Virus record (IMG/VR): IMGVR_UViG_3300049006_000012
Location: 1 to 50,232 of that record
Origin: a virus
DNA length: 50,232 nt
Strand: one strand, 5' to 3'
Below the pieces are notes generated by a model. The model saw only the letters and a program-made list of their open reading frames with translations. It did not search any database and had not been told where the DNA came from. Position numbers and translations under genes: made by a program. Position 1 is the stretch's first letter. Each line of letters opens with the position of its first letter. Shown here piece by piece: positions 14,620-22,895 of the stretch.

Positions 14620-16470
14620 GTGGCCATCCGCAACCGACTCGGACGCGCACCCGCCACACCACCGCCGCAGCCGCGGGCCATGGTCGCGGCCGCCACCCTC
14701 ATCTCCCAAGCGCAACTGAAGTCGCTGACGAAGAAGTCGGGGCCGGGCGGCGAATCGTGGCAGGACGAGGCGTGGGAGCACTACGACATTTGCGGGGAGT
14801 TCCGGTACGCCGCCAACTGGATCGGCAACGTCCTGTCCCGCGTCCGCCTCTTCCCCGCCTACCAGGACGACCAGGAGGACGAGGCGGTCGCGATCGAGGA
14901 CGGCCGCCCAGCCGAGATCCTCGCCCAGCTCCACGGCGGCACCGGCGGGCAATCCCAGATGCTCAAGCGCCTCGGCGTGCACCTGTCGGTGCCGGGCGAG
15001 TCGTTCGTCGTCACGTGGAACGACGGCGGTACGCAGCGCTGGGCGACGCTGTGCGGCGACGAAATCTCGGAGAAGGCCGGCAAGCAGATCGCGCAGGTCG
15101 ACGGAGAGGACGTCGAGCTGCCACCGGACAACCACATCATCCGCGTGTGGCGCCCCCACCCCCGCAAACACTGGGACGCCGACTCCCCCGGCCGCGGACT
15201 CCTACCCACGTTGCGGGAACTGGAACGCCTGTCGGCGCGGGTGATCGCGCAGATCGAGTCGCGGCTCGCCGGCAACGGCGTCCTGTTCCTGCCCGACTCG
15301 ATGACGTTCCCGGTGGAGGACGCCGACGGGAAGGTCCGTACCGGCAGCGACGTGTCGGAGTTCATGGCGATCCTCGCCCGCGCCATGATCACCCCGATTC
15401 AGGACCGGGACTCCGCGGCGGCGGTCGTCCCGATCCTGGCGCAGGCCCCGCCGGACGCGATCGACGCGATCAAACACATGGGGTTCTCCACCGAGCTGGA
15501 CGCCCAGACGATCGCGCTGCGCGAGGCCGCGCTCAAGCGCCTCGCGCTGGGCGTCGACATGCCCCCCGAAATCCTGCTGGGCCTGGGCGACTCCAACCAC
15601 TGGAACGCGTGGGAGATCAACGAGAACGCCATCACCCAGCACGTCGAGCCGCTGATGGGCGTCATTGTGGACGCGTTCGCCGCGAACTACCTGCGGCCCG
15701 CCCTGTACGACGAGTCGTTTCCCGACGCCGAACGGTGGGGCATCGGCTTCGACACCTCCGAGCTCGTCAACCGCCCCAACCGCGGCCCCGACGCGATCCA
15801 GCTGTACGACCGGGGCGAGTTGACCGGGGAGGCGTTGCGCCGGGAACACGGCTTCTCCGAGGCGGACGGGTTGAACGCCGCTGAACGACGCCAACGGGAA
15901 CTCCGTGACCTCCTCGGCCACGCCGGCATCGACTCCGTCACCGCCAACAAACTCCTCGAACTGTTGGGGTACGTCGCGCAGGGCCAGGTCGACACGACGG
16001 CGCCCACACCCCCGCCGGTGCAGCAGGTGCCGGCGACCCGCACCGACACCGCCCCGCCGCCGCCGCCGCCGCCGACGGCGCAGCCGCGCGCCATACCGCA
16101 ACGCCCCGCCGCGTCCATCCACCACGACGACGGGACGCTGCTCGCCGCCACCGCCGTAGCGCAGTACGCCGCATCGGCCGCACTCGAATACGCCGGGAAA
16201 CGGCTCCTGGCCTCCGACCGCTCCTACCGGTCGCAGTACCGGGACGTCCCCCACCACGAACTCCACGCCCACATCCTCGTCGGCGGTGAAGACGTCGGGT
16301 TCCTCCTCGACGGCGCCTTCCGCACGTTCGACCAGCTGCCCGACCTGGCGCCGGTGCGACACGTCGTGGAGCGGCACGTCACCGCCCTCCTGTTGTCCGG
16401 TAACCACCTGGACCGCGGCGCCCTGTCTGAGCAGGTCGCCCAGTCCCTCGGGAAGCTGGCCCGGGCATGA
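14620..16470 (+). CDS. Portal protein
   Basis: GTG 14620 follows GGAGGGAGG. The 616-residue product has the actinophage portal pattern: DEAWEHYDICGEFRYAANWI near the start, LPPDNHIIRVWRPHPR, GRGLLPTLRELERLSARVIAQ, LGVDMPPEILLGLGDSNHWN and ENAITQHVEPLMGVIV, the last being the conserved helix of portal stems. A poly-proline linker (TAPPPPPPPT, about residue 480) leads to a C-terminal extension seen in related phages. It forms the dodecameric DNA gate and the base of head assembly. Its stop overlaps the next gene's ATG. Confidence 0.92.
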   Translation: MAIRNRLGRAPATPPPQPRAMVAAATLISQAQLKSLTKKSGPGGESWQDEAWEHYDICGEFRYAANWIGNVLSRVRLFPAYQDDQEDEAVAIEDGRPAEILAQLHGGTGGQSQMLKRLGVHLSVPGESFVVTWNDGGTQRWATLCGDEISEKAGKQIAQVDGEDVELPPDNHIIRVWRPHPRKHWDADSPGRGLLPTLRELERLSARVIAQIESRLAGNGVLFLPDSMTFPVEDADGKVRTGSDVSEFMAILARAMITPIQDRDSAAAVVPILAQAPPDAIDAIKHMGFSTELDAQTIALREAALKRLALGVDMPPEILLGLGDSNHWNAWEINENAITQHVEPLMGVIVDAFAANYLRPALYDESFPDAERWGIGFDTSELVNRPNRGPDAIQLYDRGELTGEALRREHGFSEADGLNAAERRQRELRDLLGHAGIDSVTANKLLELLGYVAQGQVDTTAPTPPPVQQVPATRTDTAPPPPPPPTAQPRAIPQRPAASIHHDDGTLLAATAVAQYAASAALEYAGKRLLASDRSYRSQYRDVPHHELHAHILVGGEDVGFLLDGAFRTFDQLPDLAPVRHVVERHVTALLLSGNHLDRGALSEQVAQSLGKLARA

Positions 16471-19136
16471 CCGCGCCGCGCCCCATCGACGGCGACCAGC
16501 GCGCCGTCCTGGACCAGGCCCACGCTCTCCTCGCCGACTTCGACGCCCGCCACGACACGATGCTCGCCGCCGCCCTCGCCGCCCTGGACGAATTCCTGGC
16601 GCTGGTGCGCGCCGCCGTCATGGGCCTCGGCGGCGGCGTCGACCTGGACCAGTTCCCGACGGGGCAGCAGTGGGTGGCGATCGCCCACCGCCACCTCGAC
16701 AAACTCATCGGCGCGGCGTTCACCGACGCGTACCTGTCGGTGTTCGACCGGGCCGCCATCACCGACGCCGACGCATCCGACATCGCCAACGTCAACCCGT
16801 TCGTGCAGCACCACATCGAGACCGTCACCGACCGGCTCCGCGACTGGCCCCAAGGGATCTTCGAGGAGATCCGGGACGAGCTCCACGCCTCCATCCGCGC
16901 AGATGAAACGGTGGAGCAGCTGCGGGACCGCATCGGCGCCGTCCTGCGCATCGACCACGCCCCCGACGGGCAGTGGCAGTGGCGCGCGGACCGGATCGCC
17001 CGCACCGAGACCGCCGCCGCCGTCAACGGCGGCGCCCACCAGGCGCAGATCGCGTTGGCGGCCGCCACCGGCCGCCCGATGCGCAAGCAGTGGTTGGCGA
17101 CCAGCGATGAGCGGACCCGCCATTCCCACGCCCGAGCGAACGGGCAGGTGCGGCCGCTCGGCGAACCGTTCACCGTCGGCGGACACCACCTGCAGTTCCC
17201 GGGCGACCCCACCGGCCCCGCCGAAGAAGTCATCAACTGCCGATGCGCGGTGCTGTTCCTGCACCCCGACATGGACCCGTTCGACCTGGCCCCCATCGGG
17301 GACAGCGAAGACGAGCCGCTGACCGCCGCCGCACCGGAGGGCCGCACTGTGACCGCACCCGCACTCACCGACGAAAACATGCCAGCAAATATGCCGGCGG
17401 CCCTGCCGGACGGGTGGCGTGGCATCCTCGCCCCGCTCGACGCCCCGTCCGGGGACGGCCGCATCATCGCCCACCCCGGCCAGCAGTTGCAGGTTCGGCC
17501 CCTGCCGTTGCCGCTGCTGGCGCAGGAGCAGCTGGCGGACGGGCACGAGGGCGCCGTCGTCGTCGGCCTCATCGACCGCGTGTGGATCGAAGACGGCGCG
17601 CTGTGGGGCGAAGGACGCCTCGACCTCGCCGACGACGCCGGCGCCCGGTGGGCCCGACGCCTCGCCGACGGGTACGCCGGCTGGGTGTCCGTCGACCTCG
17701 ACGCCGTCACCATGACCGAGATGATGCGCAACACCGCCACCGGCGACATTCTCGACATCCCGCAGGTCGCCGACGTCGCCGGCGGCGACCCGGAGATGGC
17801 GGGGCTGATGGACGCACTGCTGCCCTCGGCGATCCCCGACGGCCACGAGCTGGTGTACCGGGCCCTGCCGTGGCGCCTCATGTCCTCCACCCTCGTGTCC
17901 CAGGCCGCGTTTCACGAGGCGCGGGTCGCCGCGCTGTGGGGCTACACCGGGCCGGGCACCGGCAGCGAAGCAGCACTCGACACAGGAGACGCCACCATGG
18001 CGACCGAACCGACGTTCGCGTTCCCGCCGAAGAAGACCGCGCCGGTCGACGGGGGCAAGCCGCCGGCGACGCCGGGCGACGCGCCGCAGCAGCTACCGAA
18101 GGTCGGGGACAGGGTCGTGGTCGATGACCCCGCCGCCGGCGGCCCGGGTGAAGTGACCGCGGTGGACACCACCGTGGACCCCGTCATGGTCACGGTGCAG
18201 CTCGACGCCGGCGGCCCCGTTGAGGTCACCGTGGACAAGGTGTCACCGGAGCCGGCCGCGCCGCCGCCGAAGAAGAAGCCGGCGCCGTTCCCGCCGAAGT
18301 CGGCGGCCCGCGCCGCCCGCGCGCTCACCGCCGGCGGCCGCGCCGCGCCCCCTCGGGAGTGGTTCAACGACCCGAACCTGGACGGGCCCACGCCGCTGAC
18401 CGTCGACGGGGCCCGCGTGTACGGGCACCTAGCCGTGTGGGACACCTGCCACATCGGCATCACCGACACGTGTACCACCCCGCCCCGCACCGCCACCGGC
18501 TACGCCCTGTTCCACACCGGCGAGGTCGTGTGCGCGGACGGCTCGACCGTCCCGGTCGGGAAGGTCACGCTCGGCACCGGGCACGCCGACCCGCAGGCCG
18601 GGTTCCGCGGCGCCACCGACCACTACGACAACTCCGGCAGCGCCGTCGCCGTCGTCCGCGCCTACGAAGACCCGCACGGCATCGCGGTGGCCGGGGCGCT
18701 GTGCCCCAACGCCGACGACACCGCCGTCGCCGCGCTGCGCCGCTCCCCACTGTCCGGGGACTGGCGGCGCGTCGGCGGCAACCTCGAACTCGTCGCCGCC
18801 CTCGCCGTCAACGTCCCCGGCTTCCCGATCGCCCGCCCCGCCCTGGTCGCCACGGCCGGCGACATGGGACGCCCCGAGTCGCTGGTCGCCGCCGGGGCCC
18901 TGCCACCGCGGGACCCCGACGCCGTGTTCCTGGACCGGGTCAGCGGCGCTGTGCGCGCCGCCCTCGATGACCGCGCAGCCAAGGCGCGCCGCGTCGCCCA
19001 GCTCACCCCCCGGATTCTGGCCCCGCTCGCCCGGTGGGAACGCACCCGCGCCGCGCTCGCCGCCGCCCGAATCAACGGAGACACTGGCGTCGCGGCCCGT
19101 GCGGCCAAGGCGCACGGCTACACCGAAAGGGAGTGA
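16467..19136 (+). CDS. MuF-like protein fused to capsid maturation protease
   Basis: Encodes 889 residues. Residues about 1-290 are the MuF-like minor head part, ending in KQWLATSDERTRHSHARANG and PAEEVINCRCAV, the typical MuF zinc-site C/H pattern. Residues about 295-510 resemble actinophage prohead protease (HPGQQLQVRPLPLPLLAQEQ, VGLIDRVWIEDGALWGEGRLD, GWVSVDLDAV). After a Lys/Pro-rich linker, residues about 635-830 form a further conserved domain (VYGHLAVWDTCHIGI, SGDWRRVGGNLELVAALAVN). Two internal in-frame starts with good ribosome sites (17349, 17997) mark the borders. Confidence 0.9.
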   Translation: MTAPRPIDGDQRAVLDQAHALLADFDARHDTMLAAALAALDEFLALVRAAVMGLGGGVDLDQFPTGQQWVAIAHRHLDKLIGAAFTDAYLSVFDRAAITDADASDIANVNPFVQHHIETVTDRLRDWPQGIFEEIRDELHASIRADETVEQLRDRIGAVLRIDHAPDGQWQWRADRIARTETAAAVNGGAHQAQIALAAATGRPMRKQWLATSDERTRHSHARANGQVRPLGEPFTVGGHHLQFPGDPTGPAEEVINCRCAVLFLHPDMDPFDLAPIGDSEDEPLTAAAPEGRTVTAPALTDENMPANMPAALPDGWRGILAPLDAPSGDGRIIAHPGQQLQVRPLPLPLLAQEQLADGHEGAVVVGLIDRVWIEDGALWGEGRLDLADDAGARWARRLADGYAGWVSVDLDAVTMTEMMRNTATGDILDIPQVADVAGGDPEMAGLMDALLPSAIPDGHELVYRALPWRLMSSTLVSQAAFHEARVAALWGYTGPGTGSEAALDTGDATMATEPTFAFPPKKTAPVDGGKPPATPGDAPQQLPKVGDRVVVDDPAAGGPGEVTAVDTTVDPVMVTVQLDAGGPVEVTVDKVSPEPAAPPPKKKPAPFPPKSAARAARALTAGGRAAPPREWFNDPNLDGPTPLTVDGARVYGHLAVWDTCHIGITDTCTTPPRTATGYALFHTGEVVCADGSTVPVGKVTLGTGHADPQAGFRGATDHYDNSGSAVAVVRAYEDPHGIAVAGALCPNADDTAVAALRRSPLSGDWRRVGGNLELVAALAVNVPGFPIARPALVATAGDMGRPESLVAAGALPPRDPDAVFLDRVSGAVRAALDDRAAKARRVAQLTPRILAPLARWERTRAALAAARINGDTGVAARAAKAHGYTERE
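17336..17351 (+). promoter_or_regulatory. Internal ribosome site and GTG start at MuF/protease border
   Basis: GGAGGG (17336-17341), a 7-base spacer and GTG (17349) are in frame with the fusion gene at residue 295. They would start a 595-residue protease-plus-C-domain product without the MuF part. Position at the domain border argues for function or for a relic of two formerly separate genes. Confidence 0.55.
17984..17999 (+). promoter_or_regulatory. Internal ribosome site and ATG start at protease/C-domain border
   Basis: AGGAG (17984-17988), an 8-base spacer and ATG (17997) are in frame at residue 511. Translation would give a 379-residue product, starting MATEPTFAF, that carries the Lys/Pro linker and the C-terminal domain. 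The layout mirrors lambda C/Nu3, where a scaffold is translated from inside the protease gene. Confidence 0.55.
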
Positions 19137-19143
19137 CATCGCG

Positions 19144-19326
19144 ATGGGATGCGGATGCGGCGGGGGCGGGGGCGGGAAGGTGTCGACGGCGTCGATGTAT
19201 GAGGTGGTGACCGCCGCCGGGGACACCACCACGTACAGCACCGCGTCGCAGGCGCGCCGGGCGGCGGCCGCGGCGGGCGGCACCGTGTACCGGGTCGAGG
19301 CCAACGGTGGGCGGACCCGCGTGTGA
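19144..19326 (+). CDS. Short MGCGCG-type phage protein
   Basis: Sixty residues starting MGCGCGGGGGGKV, then YEVVTAAGDTTTYSTASQAR and GTVYRVEANGG. Tiny proteins with this Cys-Gly opening followed by a small beta domain are common next to capsid genes in actinophages; some databases group them as DUF7196 (from memory). The cysteines could bind metal. AAGGGAG precedes the ATG. The stop overlaps the next ATG (TGATG). Role in head assembly is guessed from position only. Confidence 0.7.
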   Translation: MGCGCGGGGGGKVSTASMYEVVTAAGDTTTYSTASQARRAAAAAGGTVYRVEANGGRTRV

Positions 19327-19562
19327 TGAACACCGGCCGGTGCCGGTCTGCGAACTGCGCGGCGACGGTGCAGTGGGCCCGGACCGCCAACGGTCGCCTC
19401 ATGCCGTTCGATGTCGACGCCACGCCCGACGGGCAGTGGGCCGTGTCGGTCGGCGTCGCCCGGCACCTGACCGCCGCCGAACGCGCCGGGTTCACCGGCG
19501 ACCTGTACAGCTGCCACTTCGCGACGTGCCCTGACGCCGCCTCGTGGCGCTCCAAGCGTTGA
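19326..19562 (+). CDS. Small zinc-ribbon-like protein, 78 aa
   Basis: Starts at ATG 19326 within the TGATG overlap; a GTG one codon earlier is possible. Cys pairs CRSANC near the start and CHFATC near the end bracket a beta-rich middle (MPFDVDATPDGQWAVS), suggesting a zinc-stabilised fold. Similar short proteins lie in the early and lysis regions of this phage. Function unknown. Confidence 0.65.
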   Translation: MNTGRCRSANCAATVQWARTANGRLMPFDVDATPDGQWAVSVGVARHLTAAERAGFTGDLYSCHFATCPDAASWRSKR

Positions 19563-19585
19563 CCGCCCACCCGCCGTATCGTCAC

Positions 19586-19652
19586 TACCGGTGCGTGCCA
19601 CTGCTCACGCGCGTGAGGGCCCGGCCCGGGGGGATTGCATGAACCCCGGGCC
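19586..19652 (+). terminator. Hairpin-rich gap before the capsid unit
   Basis: The perfect palindrome CTCACGCGCGTGAG (19604-19617) is followed by a 9-bp inverted repeat, GGCCCGGGG (19623-19631) with CCCCGGGCC (19644-19652), around a 12-base loop. TACCGG (19586-19591) and the GCGCGTGAGGGCCCGG stretch also look like a decayed copy of the late -10/leader element found complete at 19681-19721. Likely a terminator or attenuator for readthrough from the upstream genes. Confidence 0.5.
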
Positions 19653-19680
19653 GTTCGCATTCGGTCGCCGCGCGCGCTGC

Positions 19681-19721
19681 TACCGTTGACCTCGCACTTC
19701 ACCGCTGGCGCGAGGGCCGGG
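19681..19721 (+). promoter_or_regulatory. Late promoter/leader element, copy A (major capsid)
   Basis: TACCGT (19681-19686) as -10, then the 20-base motif CCGCTGGCGCGAGGGCCGGG (19702-19721). The same 20 bases stand before three other late units. The motif can fold as CTGGC/GCCGG with a six-base loop. It would lie within the first bases of the mRNA. Confidence 0.65.
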
Positions 19722-19758
19722 TGTGACCACGTCACCCCCTTGCATCGGAGGCCCAGCG

Positions 19759-21513
19759 GTGAAACTGGCAGACCTGCTCAAGGCGATGAGCGACGACAAC
19801 GCGGACGTCCCCGGCCTCCTCGCAGGGGCCACACCCGAAGCCCTCGACGCGCTGGCCACCGCGATCGTGGAACAGTTCCAGGAGCTGCAGCAGGGCGACC
19901 TGACGAGCGAGTCCATCGACCGGATGGAACGCCTCGCCGACGCCCGCGACGCGGTGCGCGGCGAGGTCGCGAACCGGGACGCGGCGGCCGCCGAGGCCAC
20001 GGAACGCGTCGCGCAGCTCGCCCAGCGAATCAACGGCGGCGACGGCGACGGTGACGGCGGTGATGACGGCGACCCGGAAGGGCAGGGCGACGGAGACTCC
20101 GGTGGCGAGGACGACGACCAGCGCACCACTGGGGACCAGCAGGCCCCCACGGCGGACGCCCCGGACGGTGAACCGGTCGCGGCGGGTGATCCGGAGTTGG
20201 TGAACGCGTCGGCGCGCAAGCCGGTGAACCTCGCCGCGGTGAAGGCCCGCGCGGGCACCGCCCGCCTCCCGCAGCGCAACACGGGCCGGGCGACGATCAT
20301 CGCCGCCGCCGACCTGCCCGGCGTCCCCACGGGCGCCACCATGGACATGGACAAGTTGGTCGCCGCGGCCGAGGCCCGGTTCCGCGGGTTCCCGTCGTCC
20401 AAGCGCGGCAACGGCCAGCAGTTCAAGGCGTCGATCGCGTCCATCGAACGCCCGTTCGGGCAGGACGTGACGCAGTCCGCGGACACCGACAACGACTCCC
20501 CGCTCCTGGAGCGGGCGGTGGACCAGTCGCGGCTCCCCGGCGGGTCGCTCGTCGCGGCGGGCGGCTGGTGCGCACCGTCGGAGACGGTGTACGACCTGTG
20601 CGAACCGGAGACGGTCGGCGGGCTCGTGTCCATCCCGGAACTGGCGATCCGCCGCGGTGGCCTGCGCTACCCGGTGGCGCCGCTGTTTTCCGACATTTAC
20701 TCCGCGGTCGGGTTCCAGCAGACCGAGGCGGAGAACATCGCGGGCGAAGAGAAGGACTGCTACGAGGTGACGTGCCCGTCGTTCACCGAGGTCAGGTTGG
20801 ACGCGATCGGGGTGTGCATCACCGCCGGGATCCTGCAGCAGCGCGGCTACCCCGAGATGGTGCAGCGGGTGATCCGCGGTGCGATGACGGCGCACGCGCA
20901 CAAGGTCAACGCCTACGTGCTCGGCCGGCTGGAAGCTCTGTCCACGGCGGTCACCCCGGTCCTGGCCGGGTTCGGCGCGTGGGCCGACTCCCTGTCGTCG
21001 ATCGAGTTGCAGGTCGAGGACATCCGGTACAAGTACCGGCTCGATGAGAACGCGCAGATGGAGTTCGTGGCGCCGCGGTGGATGCGCGCCATCTTCCGCG
21101 CCGACCTGGCGGTGCGGGCGGGCGCTGACCCGAACAACCCGGCGACGAACGCCCAACTCGACGCGCACTTCCGCGCCCGCGGCGTCAACCCGCAATGGGT
21201 GCTCGACTGGCAGGACGCGTACGTCGACGGCGGCGCCGGCCTCGGCCGCGCAACACCGAACACGGCGTGGCCCACCGCGGGCAGGGTGCTGATGTACCCG
21301 GCCGGAACGTTCGTCAAGGGCACCGCGGACATCATCAGCCTCGACGCGATCTACGACTCGACCAACATTCGTACCAACTCTTACACTGCTCTGTTCACCG
21401 AGGAAGGCGCGCTGGTCGCCAAGCGGTGCATGGAGTCGCGTGTGTTGACGCTGGGCGCGCTGTGCCCGTCGGGCCGCACCGGCATCGGCGTCGCTTACGA
21501 CTGCACCCCGTAA
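19759..21513 (+). CDS. Major capsid protein with N-terminal scaffold domain
   Basis: GTG 19759 follows CGGAGG. Residues about 1-90 are helical and coiled-coil (delta/scaffold-like), followed by an acidic Gly-Asp-rich linker (about 95-130) and a basic stretch. From about 200 the HK97-type shell domain follows (SLVAAGGWCAPSETVYDLCE, VGGLVSIPELAIRRGGLRYP, ENAQMEFVAPRWMRAIFRADL, then VLDWQDAYVDGG, FVKGTADIISLDAIYDSTN). Placed after the protease and preceded by a late leader, as expected for the most abundant head protein. The N-terminal part is probably cleaved by the protease. Confidence 0.88.
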   Translation: MKLADLLKAMSDDNADVPGLLAGATPEALDALATAIVEQFQELQQGDLTSESIDRMERLADARDAVRGEVANRDAAAAEATERVAQLAQRINGGDGDGDGGDDGDPEGQGDGDSGGEDDDQRTTGDQQAPTADAPDGEPVAAGDPELVNASARKPVNLAAVKARAGTARLPQRNTGRATIIAAADLPGVPTGATMDMDKLVAAAEARFRGFPSSKRGNGQQFKASIASIERPFGQDVTQSADTDNDSPLLERAVDQSRLPGGSLVAAGGWCAPSETVYDLCEPETVGGLVSIPELAIRRGGLRYPVAPLFSDIYSAVGFQQTEAENIAGEEKDCYEVTCPSFTEVRLDAIGVCITAGILQQRGYPEMVQRVIRGAMTAHAHKVNAYVLGRLEALSTAVTPVLAGFGAWADSLSSIELQVEDIRYKYRLDENAQMEFVAPRWMRAIFRADLAVRAGADPNNPATNAQLDAHFRARGVNPQWVLDWQDAYVDGGAGLGRATPNTAWPTAGRVLMYPAGTFVKGTADIISLDAIYDSTNIRTNSYTALFTEEGALVAKRCMESRVLTLGALCPSGRTGIGVAYDCTP

Positions 21514-21520
21514 CACGGAC

Positions 21521-21583
21521 CTGGTGCGGCGCGGACGCTCCCTATCCATGAGCGGGGAGCTTCGGCATCCCGCGCCGCACCAG
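21521..21583 (+). terminator. Strong hairpin after the major capsid gene
   Basis: CTGGTGCGGCGCGG (21521-21534) is perfectly complementary to CCGCGCCGCACCAG (21570-21583); an inner stem pairs GCTCCC (21537-21542) with GGGAGC (21555-21560). It starts eight bases after the capsid stop codon. It likely terminates or attenuates transcription, or protects the 3' end of the capsid mRNA. Confidence 0.75.
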
Positions 21584-21633
21584 CCAGGCCCGGCCAGCAC
21601 CCCCGGTTACCACCGCCGCGGAAGGACCCACTG

Positions 21634-21972
21634 ATGACCCGCTTGATCGACACCCACGACGACGCCCACGCCCGCGACGTCGCCCGCGCGCTCATCCGCG
21701 CCGCGCACGACGCCGGCAAGGACGCGACGGCGGTGCGCACCGTCACCGGCACGAACGGCAGGCAGGCGTTCGAGGTAGACGATGACTTCCCCGACGTGAC
21801 TGTGCCCGAGCCGGACACCGACGAGGACGAGGCCGGCGGCGGCGACGAGCAGGAGCAGCCGCGGCGCCAGGCCAGGCAGGCGGCGAAGAAGACCGCCGCC
21901 GCGCCCGAACCCGCCGCGACGAACGGCGACACCACCAACGGCGACACCACCAACGGCGGCACCACCAAGTAG
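21634..21972 (+). CDS. Small acidic protein with NGDTT repeats
   Basis: ATG 21634 follows GGAAGGA. The first 45 residues are a helical domain (THDDAHARDVARALIRAAHD) resembling small head-tail proteins that follow the capsid gene in actinophages. The second half is disordered: acidic, then QARQAAKK, ending in three tandem NG(D/G)TT units encoded by a nearly identical 15-base DNA repeat at about 21922-21968. Possibly a head-associated protein; not certain. Confidence 0.65.
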   Translation: MTRLIDTHDDAHARDVARALIRAAHDAGKDATAVRTVTGTNGRQAFEVDDDFPDVTVPEPDTDEDEAGGGDEQEQPRRQARQAAKKTAAAPEPAATNGDTTNGDTTNGGTTK

Positions 21973-22031
21973 AGACCCACCCGAACGCCGAGGCGCGCAC
22001 GCGCTGCCCCGGCCGCAGGCCGCACCTGAAC

Positions 22032-22073
22032 TACCCTGACCACCAGGAACACACCGCTGGCGCGAGGGCCGGG
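22032..22073 (+). promoter_or_regulatory. Late promoter/leader element, copy B (tail tube)
   Basis: TACCCT (22032-22037) is followed after 16 bases by CCGCTGGCGCGAGGGCCGGG (22054-22073), identical to copies A, C and D, 30 bases before the next gene's ATG. Confidence 0.65.
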
Positions 22074-22102
22074 TGACCACTCGACACCGAGAGGACACCC
22101 TC

Positions 22103-22801
22103 ATGCCCGACACGATCTGCTTCCCACCGATCCGCGGCACCGTCATGCGCCTCACCCGCCTGTCCAACTGCGGCGTGCCCGTCGTCGGCCCCTGCTCGGT
22201 CATCACCACCGACGGGTTCATCACTGCGAAGATGACGCCGCAGTACGAGGCCGGCACCGAGACGATCGTCAAGAACGCCGCGGGTGCGCTCGCGATCAAC
22301 GACAAGGCGCCCGACGTCCTGAAGAACTACGACGTCGAACTGACGTTCGTCGGCGTGAACCCCGACGCCCTGGAAATGCTCGCCGGGTATGAGGCGCTCC
22401 TGGACAACAACGGCGACACCGTGGGCACCAGCTACGGGGAGTCGGTCACGACGGACGGCACCGCCGTCGAGGTGTGGACCGACATCGCCGGGATCTCTGA
22501 GTGCGCCGGGGGTGTGCAGCGGTACGGGTACCTGCTGCTGCCCTTCACCACCGGATACCGGGTCACGTCCGACATCACGATCCAGAACGATGCGGTGAAC
22601 GCCGTCGTGCAGGGCCGGACCAAGCGCGGCGCCGCGTGGGACGTCGGCCCGTTCGACGTCGTCATGAACGGCGTCGGGACGCCCGCCGCGGGGCCGCTGT
22701 TGACGCCCATCACCGCGTCGGAACACATGCGGCTCCTGACGACCACCGTGGCGCCGCCGGTCGTGACCGACGACTGCGGCTGCACGGCTCTCGCCGCCTA
22801 A
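22103..22801 (+). CDS. Probable major tail (tube) protein
   Basis: A 232-residue beta-rich protein from ATG 22103 after GAGAGGA. Its pattern (RLTRLSNCGVPVVGPCSVIT, TPQYEAGTETIVKNAAG, YDVELTFVGVNPDALEMLAG, GYLLLPFTTGYRVTSDITI) recalls tail tube proteins of actinophages that have the same Cys near the start and the same NPDAL motif. It has its own late promoter/leader, fitting a protein needed in many copies. The position before the connectors is unusual, so a decoration protein remains possible. Confidence 0.65.
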   Translation: MPDTICFPPIRGTVMRLTRLSNCGVPVVGPCSVITTDGFITAKMTPQYEAGTETIVKNAAGALAINDKAPDVLKNYDVELTFVGVNPDALEMLAGYEALLDNNGDTVGTSYGESVTTDGTAVEVWTDIAGISECAGGVQRYGYLLLPFTTGYRVTSDITIQNDAVNAVVQGRTKRGAAWDVGPFDVVMNGVGTPAAGPLLTPITASEHMRLLTTTVAPPVVTDDCGCTALAA

Positions 22802-22833
22802 CCCCGCGGGTGTGGCGTCGACAACATAAGGAC

Positions 22834-22873
22834 GCCCCGGCCGGGGGAGCCACCGACGCCCCTCGGCCGGGGC
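22834..22873 (+). terminator. Terminator-like hairpin after the probable tail tube gene
   Basis: GCCCCGGCCG (22834-22843) is perfectly complementary to CGGCCGGGGC (22864-22873) with a 20-base loop. It lies between the stop at 22801 and the ribosome site of the next gene, so it may lower expression of downstream genes relative to the tube gene. Confidence 0.6.
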
Positions 22874-22895
22874 CCTGCGGAAGGAACCCCCCGGC

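Noticed and set aside
19144-19326. Extension of the MuF-protease fusion into the following gene
   Set aside because: The fusion ends in a clear TGA at 19136, and MGCGCG begins in another frame with its own AAGGGAG ribosome site.
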